Assembly (NCBI RefSeq): GCF_037325665.1
Contig: NC_090245.1
Span: 49,570,846-49,634,845, forward strand
Direction: 5' to 3'
Length of the DNA stretch: 64,000 nucleotides
Origin: Littorina saxatilis
Taxonomy: Eukaryota > Mollusca > Gastropoda > Littorinimorpha > Littorinidae
The translations under genes and the position numbers were made by a program. Below the pieces are notes generated by a model. It did not search any database and was not told the DNA's origin. It worked only from the letters and a program-made list of their open reading frames with translations. Shown here one piece after another: positions 47,711 to 60,682 of this stretch (positions within the stretch are counted from its first letter, which is position 1; every line of letters starts with the position of its first letter).

Positions 47711-48549
47711 TTACATTTAGTCAAGTTTTGACTAAATGTTTTAACATAGAGAGGGGAATCGAGACGAGGGTCGTGGTGTATGTGTGTCTGTCTTTCTGTC
47801 TGTGTGTGTGTGTGTGTGTAGAGCGATTCAGACTAAACTACTGGACCGATCTTTATGAAATTTGACATGAGAGTTCCTGGGTATGATATCCTCAGACGTT
47901 TTTTTCATTTTTTTGATAAATGTCTTTGATGACGTCATATCCGGCTTTTCGTGAAAGTTGAGGCGGCACTGTCACGCTCTCATTTTTCAACCAAATTGGT
48001 TGAAATTTTGGTCAAGTAATCTCCGACGAAGCCCGGACTTCGGTATTGCATTTCAGCTTGGTGGCTTAAAAATTAATTAATGACTTTGGTCATTAAAAAT
48101 CTATAAAACGATCCAAATTTACGTTCATCTTATTCTCCATCATTTTCTGATTCCAAAAACACATAAATATGTTATATTTGGATTAAAAACAAGCTCTGAA
48201 AATTAAAAATATAAAAATTATGATCAAAATTAAATTTTCGAAATCAATTTAAAAACACTTTCATCTTATTCCTTGTCGGTTCCTGATTCCAAAAACATAT
48301 AGATATGATATGTTTGGATTGAAAACACGCTCAGAAAATTAAAACGAAGAGAGGTACAGAAAAGCGTGCTATCCTTCTCAGCGCAACTACTACCCCGCTC
48401 TTCTTGTCAGTTTCACTGCCTTTGCCATGAGCAGTGGACTGACGATGCTACGAGTATACGGTCTTGCTGCGTTGCATTGCGTTCAGTTTCATTCTGTGAG
48501 TTCGACAGCTACTTGACTAAATGTTGTATTTTCGCCTTACGCGACTTGT
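47711..48549 (-). mobile_element. 870-bp hairpin-ended repeat, copy 4
   Basis: Opposite orientation: it opens with the hairpin ATTTAGTCAAGTTTTGACTAAAT-type end and closes CTTACGCGACTTGT. The microsatellite near the hairpin end is (GT)n here. Confidence 0.9.
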
Positions 48550-49183
48550 TTAATTTTATTTTTATTTTAATTATCGTTATGTTTATTTCATGTCCACTTT
48601 TAAATGTTCCCGCCTTCACGTGACTACAGTCGCGCAAACCATGACAGAGTCCCGCTCGGCTTTATCTTCATACCATCATTCTTTCTTTGCTGAATCAATT
48701 GTGTAAATGCCACGTACACTGTGTCAATTTGCGAGAATTTATTCAGCAACAAATTCCACTCTCACTGTTGCTTTCTAAAAAAACAAACTTTATACCACCG
48801 TTTATACCTTATATGGAAATTAAAAATGACGCGATTGACCATAATCATAAGGAACATACATTGCAGTCAAAGAGTGGTATACGTCGCGGCGGTAGCATGC
48901 TCTTATCTCTCGTGAAACTATTGGACGAATCTGTTGTGAGTTATTGCAGTGGCCGACACAGGGGACCCGGGGAGGGGGGGAGGGGGGGGTCTTTGAAGGT
49001 TTGGGTGCCAGGTCAAACCAACCGGCACAACAAACAGGTACTTGTCGTATGCTCAAGGTGCAAGAGATTGATTGAACGTAAGGGATTAGGAAAAGAATTA
49101 GGTTAATCCTGGCGTATTGCCAACAGAGGTGTTTTGGTGCACGCCAGCTTTAAAGGCCTCTGCCTTCCCGTGGAGACCAGTGT

Positions 49184-49862
49184 GGAGATGAGGATAGATC
49201 TCTCCGCGCTTGCACCTCCCATGCGACCATCGGTGAGATGAGGACAGATCTCTTCGCGCTTGCACCTCCCATGCGACCATCGGTGAGATGAGGATAGATC
49301 TCTTCGCGCTTGCACCTCCCATGCGACCATCGGTGAGATGAGGATAGATCTCTCCGCGCTTGCACCTCCCATGCGACCATCGTGTAGATGAGGATAGATT
49401 TCTCAACGCTTACACCTCCCATGCGACCATCGTGGAGATGAGGATAGATATCTCCGCGCTTGCACCTCCCATGCGACCATCGGTGAGATGGGGATGGATC
49501 TCTCCGCGCTTGCACCTCCCATGCGACCATCGTGTAGATGAGGATAGATTTCTCAACGCTTACACCTCCCATGCGACCATCGTGTAGATGAGGATAGATC
49601 TCTCCGCGCTTGCACCTCCCATGCGACCATCGTGGAGATGAGGATAGATATCTCCGCGCTTGCACCTCCCATGCGACCATCGTGGAGATGAGGATAGATA
49701 TCTCCGCGCTTGCACCTCCCATGCGACCATCGGTGAGATGAGGATAGATATCTCCGCGCTTGCACCTCCCATGCGACCATCGGTGAGATGGGGATGGATC
49801 TCTCCGCGCTTGCACCTCCCATGAAACCAGCGTGTAGGTCAAGATAGATCTATCCACGCTTG
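49184..49862. repeat. 50-bp minisatellite, about 13 copies
   Basis: TGCACCTCCCATGCGACCAT recurs every 50 bp (49211, 49261, 49311, 49361 and on), followed by GATGAGGATAGATCTCT-type wording. Because 50 is not a multiple of three and the unit has no stop on the minus strand, all three minus frames stay open across it. There are no spacers of the CRISPR kind. Confidence 0.95.
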
Positions 49863-49873
49863 TACCAGCCTCC

Positions 49874-50702
49874 CACAAGAAAAATTACAACAATTAGTCA
49901 AGCTGTCGAACTAACAGAATGAAACTGAACTCACTGCATTTTTACAGCAAGAGCGTATACTCGTAGCATCGTCAGTCCACAGCTCGATGCAAAGGCAGTG
50001 AAATTAACAAGAAGAGCGGGGTAGTAGTTGCGCTGAGAAGGATAGCACGCTTTTCTGTACCTCTCTTCGTTTTAACTTTCTGAGCGTGTTTTTAATCCAA
50101 ACATATCATATCTATATGTTTTTGGAATCAGGAACCGACAAGGAATAAGATGAAAGTGTTTTTAAATCGATTTCGGAAATTTAATTTTGATAATAATTTT
50201 TATGTGTTTAATTTTCAGACCTTGTTTTTAATCCGAATATAACATATTTATATGTTTTTGGAATCAGAAAATGATGAAGAATAAGATGAATGTAAATAAT
50301 TTTAATTACAATTTTCAGATTTTTAATGATCAAAGTCATTAATTAATTTTAAAGCCACCAAGCTGAAATGCAATACCAAACCCCGGCCTTTGTCGAAGAT
50401 TGCTTGGCCAAAATTTCAATCAATTTGATTAAAAAATGAGGGTGTGACAGTTCCGCCTCAACTTTTAAAAAAAGCCGGATATGACGTCATCAAAGACATT
50501 TATCGAAAAAATGAAAAAAACGTCCGGGGATGTCATACCCAGGAACTCTCATGTCAAATTTCATAAAGATCGGTCCAGTAGTTTACTCTCAATCGCTCTA
50601 CACACACACACGCACACACACACACACACATACACCACACCCTCGTCTCGATTCCCCCCTCTACGTTAAAACATTTAGTCAAAACTTGACTAAATGTAAA
50701 AA
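49874..50702 (+). mobile_element. 870-bp hairpin-ended repeat, copy 5
   Basis: The 5' end is damaged (CAATTAGTCAAGCTGTCG), the middle is shorter than in other copies, and the hairpin end ACATTTAGTC...GACTAAATGT is intact. It starts about 10 bp after the minisatellite ends. Confidence 0.85.
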
Positions 50703-51590
50703 GACACGTCACTAGCAAACTATGTCAGACGTCATCATGACTTTGTGTAAAACAAAATGGAGGCCGGAATCACTCAGTTGAATCGAACTCCGACCAAACA
50801 CCACGTAATAACTAGGTTAATTTATGCACTCGCGTGAACAAGAAACTGTCGAGCTTCACAGATGTCGTCGTTGGGTAGTTTTGGGTTTGTTATACTACCA
50901 TAGGAGGATTTTTGAACTGTAAATGCACTGAGCTGCAACAAAAACGCAAAACGAAGGCTGTGAGCTGCACTGTGCCTTTAATTAATTCATATTGTTTACA
51001 TGTGCCAATAATGTTATAAAACTGTACCTAAGGAGATATAATAACGATTGGCTGTAGCTTTCGAACACAGAAAAAATTATTTCAGTATTGCAAAGTGGTG
51101 TTGATAGTGTCGAATGTAAACAGAACAGTCTCAAACGCCATCTTTGGTTTACGAAACGTCACGAAGTGACGTCAACGGTCTAAAAATAGCCCAAGTCCTG
51201 GAGAACTGTTGCTAAACAATGCAATAAAGAATTAATTATTTCTCGTAATTGGTAAGGACTTCAAACTTAAAACTTTGCAGGAAGCTTAATTTATACATCC
51301 CCGCAACGATGGGAAAAGCCCTGGAAGAAATTAAACTAATTAAATAGGACTATGTCAGCCTTTAAGAGCGCGTGTATAAGCTTTGCTTGTTGTGCTCCAT
51401 TTGTTAAACTGATCGTATGCGGCATTGTTATCTGTAATTTTCGGAATAAATTGTTTAAACAAAACGCTCATGACGGTGTAATGCCGACTTTTAAAACATT
51501 TGATAAAAACATGATGGTCATAATGGTCATATCGTTAAGATTTACTTCGTAAAACTCGCGTCGTCACAGATCCGGCAGAAAATGTTCTAA
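50703..51590. other. Intergenic, nothing recognised
   Basis: AT-rich sequence without a convincing exon, RNA or known repeat. Confidence 0.5.
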
Positions 51591-51602
51591 AAATAGTAAG
51601 CT

Positions 51603-51700
51603 TACCGATGGTGCGCATGATAACGGAAAATGACTACGTCCTGGGACCCGCTCATTTGAGGTCCAGTGCGTCCGTCGCTGGACCCCCTCCATGAGTTTCT
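51603..51700 (-). CDS. Weak exon candidate with consensus donor
   Basis: On the minus strand an ATG-started frame (MEGVQRRTHWTSNERVPG) or an alternative frame (GSQDVVIFRYHAHHR) runs up to CACCATCG|GTAAGC, a consensus donor. No family was recognised and no partner exon found. Confidence 0.2.
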
Positions 51701-51808
51701 AAATACGTGTTGTAGGCTACGTTTCAAGTTTTCGGATTCCGTGTGAGTATAGGATGCAAGGTGGGCACAGAGATCGGATAGTCCTGGGAGCACTCTTCCA
51801 CACACTGT

Positions 51809-51809
<1 letters not shown>

Positions 51810-51868
<59 letters not shown>

Positions 51869-51891
51869 AACACACAAACACACACACACAC
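51810..51891. repeat. (CA)n microsatellite
   Basis: Nearly pure CA run with a few A insertions. Confidence 0.97.
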
Positions 51892-52099
51892 AGTCCGAGT
51901 TTGCAGAGTATACATTTGTTTGCTGAATTGATTTTGTAAATGACACCTTTGCCAGTCCCGCCACTGATCAAATATTGCCAATATTGCACAGGAAGCATTC
52001 AGGATGTTAATTTGTGGTGCGTGTCTCAGCGGAAGGGATGCTTGTATCCCACATAAAAAAAAGTCTGGACGGCTGTGAGTTGATTTATCAGATGGTCTA

Positions 52100-52210
52100 C
52101 AGGCAGAACTAACTTCCAATCCGCATCAGCGGCCATGATCAAAATGGCGGCAGTGAATTTTTCAAGGGAGAGAAGCGTGACCCTGTGTATTGGTTTCCGC
52201 TTACTCTTCC
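52100..52210. promoter_or_regulatory. Possible promoter with YY1-like motif and starts on both strands
   Basis: AAAATGGCGGC at 52140-52150 on the plus strand matches a YY1-type start motif. A minus-strand ATG at about 52136 opens MAADADWKLVLPVDHLINQL. Both frames are short and lack obvious partner exons, so this is only a place to look for a transcript. Confidence 0.25.
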
Positions 52211-52675
52211 ACTGATGTCGAGATGTATTGATAGTAACATCGATTTTACCCAGACTTCACCACGTTCTGCTTCTTTTTCTCCTTCATTTCTCTGGGGGGT
52301 TTCCCAGCTGCACAAAGCATTTGCCGCGATTTTCACGAATTAATCCATTCAGCGGTTGCGGACGTTTTTGTTTAATTATATGTTATTTATTAGTATTGCT
52401 GCTTCTGTTGTTTACCGGAGATAGAGATAGAGGGGGGGGGGGGGGGAGGGGAAAAAGATTGAAGCAGCGAAGGATACATGTCTACCTGAGGTCAAAATTG
52501 TGAAGGATAATTAATGGTAACTAAAGGTAACTAAGGTATATTTAAGGGTAACTAATGTTAAAAGTACGCCATGTAAACACTCCTGTAAAGCAGGTGTACA
52601 CGCCCTACCCGCCCCTAAACCCTCCCTGTCAACATTTGTCTTTCAGGTTCGTACCCCCCTCCTATACACACCCTC

Positions 52676-52677
<2 letters not shown>

Positions 52678-52709
<32 letters not shown>
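52678..52709. repeat. (CA)n microsatellite
   Basis: Short pure CA run. No gene content beside it. Confidence 0.95.
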
Positions 52710-52711
<2 letters not shown>

Positions 52712-53036
52712 GTGCTACTTCTTCTGCGACCAGATTATGTGGAGTCAAAATGGCACTTGATGTTACCATCACTCCTGAGCTGTAAAACTGGCATTTGTTG
52801 CTCGGCGTTTGTTGTCAGCAGGAGAAATCAGAAACCACTGACATAATGGACAGGCATGGCCGGCATATGGCACTATTTGCACATCATTCACCGGCAAGGT
52901 GCAATCGTTTCAGGAAACAGCCATCGCTATCACGTCTGGGCCCATGGGGCTACAGGTACTCGCGGGCGTTTTGCTGGTGAAAGTGTCGTGTGACTGCATT
53001 TCTGAGGTAGCAGTGTCACATCTCAAGAAGGTGACG

Positions 53037-53290
53037 ACGCCGATGACGACGACGACGACGATGATGATGATGATGACGACGACGACGACGATGATGATGA
53101 AGATGATGATGGTGGTGGTGGTGGTGATGATGACGATGATGATGATGATGATGATGATGATGAAGACGACGACGACGATGACGATGATGATGATGATGAT
53201 GAGGAGGAGGAGGAGGAGGAGGAGGAGGAGGATGGTGGAGGGGTTGGTGGTGGTGGCGGACGACTGCTGAGGAGGAGGAGGAGAAGGATC
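53037..53290. repeat. GAC/GAT/GAG trinucleotide array
   Basis: Triplet repeat of three related units. Open frames on both strands give poly-M/T, poly-R, poly-I/V and poly-H and are not taken as genes. Confidence 0.95.
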
Positions 53291-54077
53291 GGCAGTGTAA
53301 AGTACTATCGACCTCATCAGTGCTAGTTACCTGTAAGAGCACATACACCTACACGGCAGGTGAGTGGGGAATGAGGTTGCTTTGCTGGGGTTGGTGGTAC
53401 TACACTCAAAACACTTTCAACAGCAGGGAAACTGATGGTTCACACAAAACAACAAGTTGGGTAAGATGCGGAACGAAGTTTACTCTGGCAAAAACTGTGA
53501 GATAACGTATCGGGAATTTGCTATTACACTCGTCTGGCTGCTTGGCAACTGTCTGGGATCTACAACCTCATCTTTCAAAGATTTCACATTCTTAACCCCC
53601 ACCCTCTCTCTTACTCTCCCTTTTTCTCCTCGCCCCTTCACCCTTCCTCTCCCTCTAAGGTACGGTGGTACAACTGCGCTGCACTTTTCTGTTGTAGATG
53701 CTGCTGTCGGCATATCTTTCTGTTTTTAGTGATGTAAGTTGAAAAAACTCGACTCGTCTTCTGTTAACTTCATTACGTGTTTATTTATGGCAACCCGTAA
53801 CTCAGAACGTTGAAGTATCATGTTTGTTTACCAGCAGTTTCCGTTTTTGCTATTCCATCCTCACTAGCTTGTAATGGTTCGTTCCTGTGAATGTGAGACG
53901 GGTTGACAGAGTTAGTCTCTTTAGTTTGTTTGTGTGATTTGTTGTCTCTTGTTTTTAGCCATGCAGCTTCTATTTTGAGACAAACTTATGATCTCGTCTT
54001 TTATACCATACTGGGTTCTAGAGAACTAAGGAGTCTGTCTGTGTGAAGCAATGTGCTGAGTAAAATGTGTCACATAA

Positions 54078-54330
54078 GGGCGGATCTGGGGGGGGGGGGG
54101 TTACACGGGTTACGTAACCACCCCCCCCCCCACCCACCCCAAAAAAAGAGGTAATTTATTGGCTCAGGATGCACCAGATAGTTCTATTTTGCTTCTTTGG
54201 ATAAAAAAAAAATTCCGGGGGAGCATGCCCCCGGACCCCCCTAGAGGCTTAGGCGCCTTCGGCGCCGTCAACTTGTATCTTTGCAGTCATTTTGTAACCC
54301 CCCCCTCCAAAGTGAATTGACCCGCCCTTG
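54078..54330. mobile_element. MITE with GGGCGG ends and 6-8-bp duplication
   Basis: Flanked by ACATAA (54072-54077 and 54331-54336; ACATAAGG if the next bases are counted). Ends are GGGCGGATCTGGGGGGG and the complement of CCCGCCCTTG, both followed inward by G-runs and GTTAC. A duplication of this length suits a hAT-type MITE. The centre holds a GGCGCCTTCGGCGCC hairpin. Confidence 0.75.
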
Positions 54331-54539
54331 ACATAAGGCCGGCTGGAAGGTGTTACATTTTGCTTGTTATTCTCAGTGTGTTGACATCGTCTGGGAAAGT
54401 GCGGTCACACATGTTCAACTGCGAAGTACAGCAGTGGCGTATCCATGGTGCGGTTTCAACATGTTGTTTACTGTTAGGCAGGGTCGCTGACATGCTACAA
54501 TGCCAGTAATTACTGCCCCAAGCACCCATCCTTCCACAG

Positions 54540-54995
54540 GCAAAACAACAATATACCTAGAAGCAGCAACCACCATAACAACAACAAGGTAGCAACAGCC
54601 ACCACAACAACAAACACAGCAGCAGCAACCACCACAACAATAGCAGCAGCAACCACCACCACAACAACAATGGTAGCAGCAGCCACTGACCACAACAACA
54701 ACAATATCTGCAGCAACCACCACAACACCAACTATAACAGCAGCAACAACAACAACAATAGCAGGAAAAACAATAGCAGTAGCGGCAACAGCATCAACAA
54801 TAGCAGCAGCAACTGCATCAACAACAACAACAACAATAACATCAAAAACAGCAGCAGCAGCAACAACAATAACAACAACAGCAGCAACAACAACAACAGA
54901 AACAACAATAACTACGACTACGACAACAACAACAAAAACAATAACAAAAACAATGACGACCTCAACAACAACAACAACAACAACAACTACAGTCT
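54540..54995. repeat. CAA/CAG-rich trinucleotide array
   Basis: Imperfect AAC/AGC triplets for about 450 bp. The poly-N/S and poly-V frames are repeat artefacts. Confidence 0.95.
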
Positions 54996-55693
54996 GTTCT
55001 GACTTGTTTAAGACAATAAGGAACCTCTTGGAATGGACAAGCAACTAGTAGTCACCTGATACAAATTAATTAACCTACATTCACCTGCAGCTCCACGTAC
55101 ATGAGTCACCTTTCCCCGGATTTCGTATCGCCTTTTTTTTAAGTACACCTCCACTGAGTGAGGTACACAAAAACGTTCCTAATTGCACACTTGGAAAAGG
55201 TCTCTAAAACCACAATTTCTCATTCATTACGGTAGAAATGAAGGAATTATTAGCTTTAAGGGCGCTGTTTGCCGATTTTCTTTATTTGCATTCCCTTTCC
55301 GTTCCAGATACATACGTATCTCCCTTACAAACTTGCAGACCAATCTACTCCTGAGCCTATCAGTAGGATCTACATGTAAACAAAACCTACAAAGCTCTCG
55401 GAGCAGTAACAGAGATCGTGTGGTGTAGATGTACCGTGACAATTTGCTGGCATTCCAGAGCCCCGGTAAACAATGACATTCGCAGGAATACTGCTGTGTT
55501 GAACGATCTGCACCCACCAGGTCAAAACAAGAAAGCGCCGTGAGGGGGCGTTGTTTGTTGCTCTGGGCACGATTGCTACCGCTCGGTGTAGCTGATGATG
55601 CAGATCGGACTCGTATTGTCGGGGGATTTTGAACGAAGAGATGGTTAGGTGTCTTTTGAGTGGTTGTCCTTTCCTAATAGTGCGTTTGCTCTG

Positions 55694-55696
<3 letters not shown>

Positions 55697-55774
<78 letters not shown>
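55697..55774. repeat. (GT)n microsatellite
   Basis: Pure GT run next to the left arm of the inverted pair, followed by a second impure GT stretch to 55850. Confidence 0.97.
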
Positions 55775-55778
<4 letters not shown>

Positions 55779-57039
55779 CCAGTGCGTGCGTGCGAACACA
55801 AAAACACGTTTGTTTGTGTGTGTGTGTGTGTGTCTGTGTGTGTGTGTGCGTGCAAGCATGATTATAAATAACACAGAAATAAATATCATATGAAAACACC
55901 AAGAATGTTCAAAGCAGATTCCTCTCCTTTAAAGAAACGTTCCTGATCATATGTACACTAAATTGACTTTCCTCAGTAATGTACACATACATATCCACAC
56001 ATAGGGATCAGGCTCTTGGGTTCCTGGCATGTGGTTTATCGTAAAATGTTTTTTGGTGTTTGGCGTTCCGCTGAAAAGCCATGACCTTGGAATTGGAAAG
56101 AAAGAAACACTTGAAGGCAGTGGCTAGAGTCTTGAGGTGATATAGAGTACTTCTGACTGCTTAACCACATTTGCTTGATTTGGTTCGAGTAAGACAAATT
56201 ACCTGCTCCGTGTTTGCCAGGTAAGTCGTGTGGGCTGTATGAGTGGTTGGTTGGCAGGCCGCCGAACTGGGAACTTCACAAGTTGCCAGGTGAAACGTGG
56301 GGGGCACTCTTTGGAGGTATGGATGCATATTTATGTATTTGTTTGTTTGTTGGATTTTTTGCCTGTTTGTTTATTCGTTGTTGTTGTTGTTGTTGTTAAT
56401 TACCATACCTTGTGCGTTTTTGAGCAAATAGTGCAATGTGCAGATTCCCCAGATTCGTCAAATTCGCCAGAACCCCCCACCCCCACCCACCCCCCCCCCC
56501 CCCTGCCGCCAACGGTCAGACCAATAGTATCCCTTTAATATGACGTGCACGATCAAATAATAAGATAATAAGATATTCACCTCCCCTTTGATTCGACCTC
56601 TCCCACACCCGCGTTTTCGGTGAAATCACGCAGTGTGATGACGTCAGAGGGTAATATATCTCTCACTGATCTGACTGTCTGGCATTGCGGTGGTTAGGCA
56701 ACTTGCCAGGTGCAAAACGAACGACAGAACCCCGCTGTGTCGAAAAGATACACTTACCCCCGTGTAAACATCCCGAACACCGCGGTATAAATCCTCGTAA
56801 ATAAAATAAAAAATAAAATAAATGAATAAATACATATTCATTCTAACAAAAATAACGTAACAATTAATAAACTTACAGCAACACATTTTCCCCATATGGA
56901 CAATACCATGCAATAGATGCACAACTCACAAATAGACCGGCGTCAGTAAACCAACAGTCTGCTTGCTACTTAGTTAGTTAGTTAGTTTTGCAGATTTACG
57001 CAGCTAGCTGTCCTTCACGAAATTAGGTGAGCCAGAAGT

Positions 57040-57286
57040 GGGACTGGTTGGTCCGGTGTCAGAATAATGTGACTGGGTGAGACTACATGAAGCCTGCGCT
57101 GCGACTTCTGTCGTGTGTGTGGCGCGGCTGACCTACAATCCCCCGAAAGCGGTGTATGGCTGCCTAAAATGGCAGGGTAAAAACGGTCATTACACGTAAA
57201 AACCTACTCGTGCAAAAAAACCCGGTGTACGTCGGAGTTTCAACCAATGTGCGCAGAAGAAAAAGAAGAAGAAGAAGAAGCTGACT
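57040..57286 (+). mobile_element. Chimeric SINE fragment
   Basis: 57040-57125 matches the central body of the SINE at 4452-4763 (TTGGTCCGGTGTCAGAATAA, TGACTGGGTGAGAC). From about 57135 it switches to the 3' body and (GAA)n tail of the SINEs at 12492 and 34691 (GTATGGCTGCCTAAAATGGC). A tRNA head is not recognisable. Confidence 0.75.
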
Positions 57287-57289
57287 TAC

Positions 57290-58500
57290 AAGACGGTCTT
57301 CTCGGGATGGCATATTTAAAGTGATTCTATTGATCTGACCGTTTAGTGAGAAATTTGAAGAATCAGAAGAATCTGGGTAATCCACTGAATCTTAATCTAG
57401 ACGCGCTCGGTTCGATTTTCTGGAAAACGCACAAGTATGGACATGAATTGAATCAAAGTGAGTGAATGCGCTCCAGGGCGCTGCTTCTCTACGGTGTTGG
57501 AAACAAACCGGGACAGAACTACAACAAAAAGGCACAAATATCAAGCCATATTTTTTTTATAACTTTTAAACTTTGGTTTGACAAAATAAAAAATATACTC
57601 GATTTTATCGCCCCATTCCCCCATAATACGTATGTGGACCCACGGATACTGACTAAGGTGATACATGGTACTTCATTTTATCAAGTCTTAACAGTAACCT
57701 TTTAACTCCTTATCACCCCCTCCCCGTCATCTTCCCGTCTTTTAACCAGCTCTCGTTAGCTTTTTTAAAAAAAAATTTTTTAATATATCGTATTAAAACT
57801 ATATATAGGCACTTAAGCCCTGACGGACAATAAGCCCCTTAATTTTCGTTCGCCATATTTTCGCTTGACAATACCCTCACCTTTTAATATGCAGGCCCAT
57901 GGATAAATATACACATGTTTCTCGTCAGACAGGATATTACAAGAAATGTTGTTTATATTCTGACGTCTCAGTGTGCGTTGTATGCACTGAGTTATATAGC
58001 ATGTGTAGAGAGCTCAGTGCGGGTGTGTGCCAAGGCATCAGTCAAGTTGAAACAGGTGCGAACTGAATTCTTACCGGCTCTCGAGTAACCTCCCCCTCAC
58101 CCCTCCGTCTTCACACTCCGCTCACAGGTAAATAGTTCACGCCGGTCAAGTTGAAGGTGCCTTTAACGAAGACGTGCGTCGGCGATCAAAAGCGATCAAA
58201 AGCAAAAAACCCATGCCACCTGTTCCTCTACTTTTACTGTAGGCCCGTGAGGACTGTCACGTAGTACACACGTAACTACAGTTTATAATTGGGGGTAACA
58301 AACACTTTCCACAAGCCGTGCTGCTGAATTCAGTAACACCTGTTTTAACACAAGTAAAGGAGCTATCGTAATGTGTTAAACACTTCTTTGTTTTAAACAA
58401 TTTGAAACACCTCCTGGATAGGCAAGCGATGTTTAAAAAAAATTATATACGCGTGAGAGTAGTTTAATTTCGCATCAAATATTGCTATATTGCGGTATTT
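57290..58500. other. Intergenic, nothing recognised
   Basis: AT-rich sequence without a supported gene, RNA or repeat family. Confidence 0.5.
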
Positions 58501-58535
58501 AAACACAGTCGCTGCTCTTTCTCAGTCTCTCTCTC

Positions 58536-58733
58536 ATGCACGCACACACGCACGTACGCACGCACGCACGCACGCACGTACGCACGCACGCACACACACA
58601 CACACACACTGGCACACACACACACACACACACGCACGTACACACGCACGCACACACACACACACACGCACGCACCGTCACACACGCACGCACACACACA
58701 CACACACACACACTGTGACACACACGCACACCT
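58536..58733. repeat. CA/CGCA microsatellite
   Basis: Mixed CACA and CGCACGCA/CGTA runs. Confidence 0.95.
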
Positions 58734-59012
58734 GTAGGAAGCTTTAAACGGCATGCAGCAGCCGGAACTTTGGACAAATGATTTTCCAGGTAAGCAAACA
58801 ACGATGAAAGATGTGCGTGACACAATCCACGTTTCGGAAGGGAGGGAAAAAGCAGGAGTAGAATTTTTGTCCCGACAGGTAAATGAAACATGCCAAAGGA
58901 TCAGGTTGGTTGAACACATGCATGCAAATATGCACACAAGCACACACACGTCGCAACATAAAAACATAATACACCTACAGCACACATTTACACACTCACT
59001 TGATCATAAACA

Positions 59013-59052
<40 letters not shown>

Positions 59053-59437
59053 ACGATCTCTTCTTACAAAATCCCCCGAGAATACACCTGGACCATCAAC
59101 TACAACGAGAGGTAGCGATCAGTCGTGCCCAGAGCAACAAACGTTTTTTGCCCGGTTTGTGCAGATCGTTCAACACAGCAGGATTCCTGCGAATGCCATT
59201 CTTTTCTTCGATTGGTAAGAATGTTGATGTCTCAGAGACTCTACAATATGATCGACTGCTTTGTTTCAGGTTGAAAGTGATGTACCAGCAATGTAATAGG
59301 TGCCCCCCACTGCTTGAGTCTGCACTGATTGCCGGTGCGCAGACAACATCAACGGTTTCTCGAATTGTGACCGTTGGTGGTATTACACACAGTTTGTCAT
59401 CTCGGACGACGGTTCTCCTTCCAAGCCCCCCCCCCCC

Positions 59438-59479
59438 CCTCTCTCTCTCTCTCAGTCTCTCTTTCTCTCTCTCTCTCAG

Positions 59480-59513
<34 letters not shown>

Positions 59514-59620
59514 CCTCTCTCTCTCTCTCTTCCTCACTCTCTCTATTTCTCTCTCTCTCTCTCAGTCTTTCCCTCTCTCATATCTCTCTTTTCCTCTCTC
59601 TCTCTCTCTCTTTCCCTGAT
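59438..59620. repeat. CT-rich microsatellite
   Basis: Imperfect CT repeats with CAGT and TTTC interruptions. Confidence 0.95.
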
Positions 59621-60570
59621 AACCGTTTTACTGTGGTACATGATGGGGGATCCCTATCAAATGTTTCCGACACGTCATCATAGATTTTCATTGGGCTAAA
59701 AATACAAATTTCGCAGATATTGGATCATCACTGCTTTGTATTAGTTTTCTCCATTGTGGGAAAAACATAGGGGTATTTTGAGAAGCCATGCAGGGCACAC
59801 CAACTAATGCATGCATGTGGTTGCACTTACACGGGGGAGAGATCTGTCATCTTCCGCGGCTCTGGATTGAAAAAAGACTCAGATCTTTATATGTACAAGA
59901 CGGGTACTGCAACAAAGTTTAGCCGAAATCTACGTTAGAGAGCTGGAAGACTGTTGCCAGCCAGAACTGAAGCTAACGCGTGTTACTGCTCGTTACCGCG
60001 TTGCTTTTACACCATGCATTTTCTTCACTGTCTCTCACAATTATTGTCATGGGCAAAAATGCGAACAAAACACGGCTGGCTACAAGCAGAAGAGCGTGGG
60101 TTGAAGAAGAAAGTCGTCTTGTTCTGAGCTTTTTCACCCAAAACAATATGAAATGAGTGCAGTTTGAGATAAATCGAGACAAACATATGTTTGTGCCACA
60201 CACTGCGAAGCTGAATATGTAGAGGGTATGTAATGTCGCTTTCCGCTGCAGTGACGCTCGCGCGGAACGCAATGTGCATTGCGCTATTAATAGCCTGGCG
60301 CAGAATTCCAGAGATGTAGGTAAACGATAATGTAGAAGCCAGTGTTTTGGCAACAGTTAGAGCTAGTTTTTATCATGCACTACCCCCTCCCCCGCACCCA
60401 TCCAATTACCAAACCTCGGGCTCTGCTAGCGCCCCCTGTCAGTGAAGCCGTCACTGCAACCATGGTGATGGGTTATTCTCCAGAGCTGGGTACCATTTTG
60501 TGACATGCATTTTCAGTCCTTTAAATGATTATACGTATATTAAATGGCAACTAGAATTTATTCTCTTTAC

Positions 60571-60637
60571 TTTTTACATTTAGTCAAGTTTTGACTAAAT
60601 GTTTTAACATAGAGGGGGAATCGAGACGAGGGTCGTG

Positions 60638-60682
<45 letters not shown>

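Larger units (their letters stand above)
55472..59203. repeat. Inverted pair of 160-180-bp repeats
   Basis: 55472-55653 (CATTCGCAGGAATACTGCTG to GGGGGATTTTG...TTAGG) is the reverse complement of 59050-59203, at about 80 percent by eye. Each arm is followed inwards by a GT/CA microsatellite (55697-55774; 59018-59049). They may be TIRs of a 3.7-kb element or two copies of a dispersed repeat. No target duplication was found. Confidence 0.6.

Noticed and set aside
49184-49862. CRISPR-like array
   Set aside because: Units are contiguous 50-bp tandem copies with no unique spacers, in an animal genome.
53016-53348. Poly-His and poly-Met frames
   Set aside because: Produced by the GAC/GAT/GAG triplet array.
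54415-55044. 209-residue valine-rich frame
   Set aside because: Produced by the CAA/CAG triplet array.
59973-60353. 126-residue minus-strand frame as a gene
   Set aside because: No splice context, no family likeness and composition like surrounding intergenic sequence.
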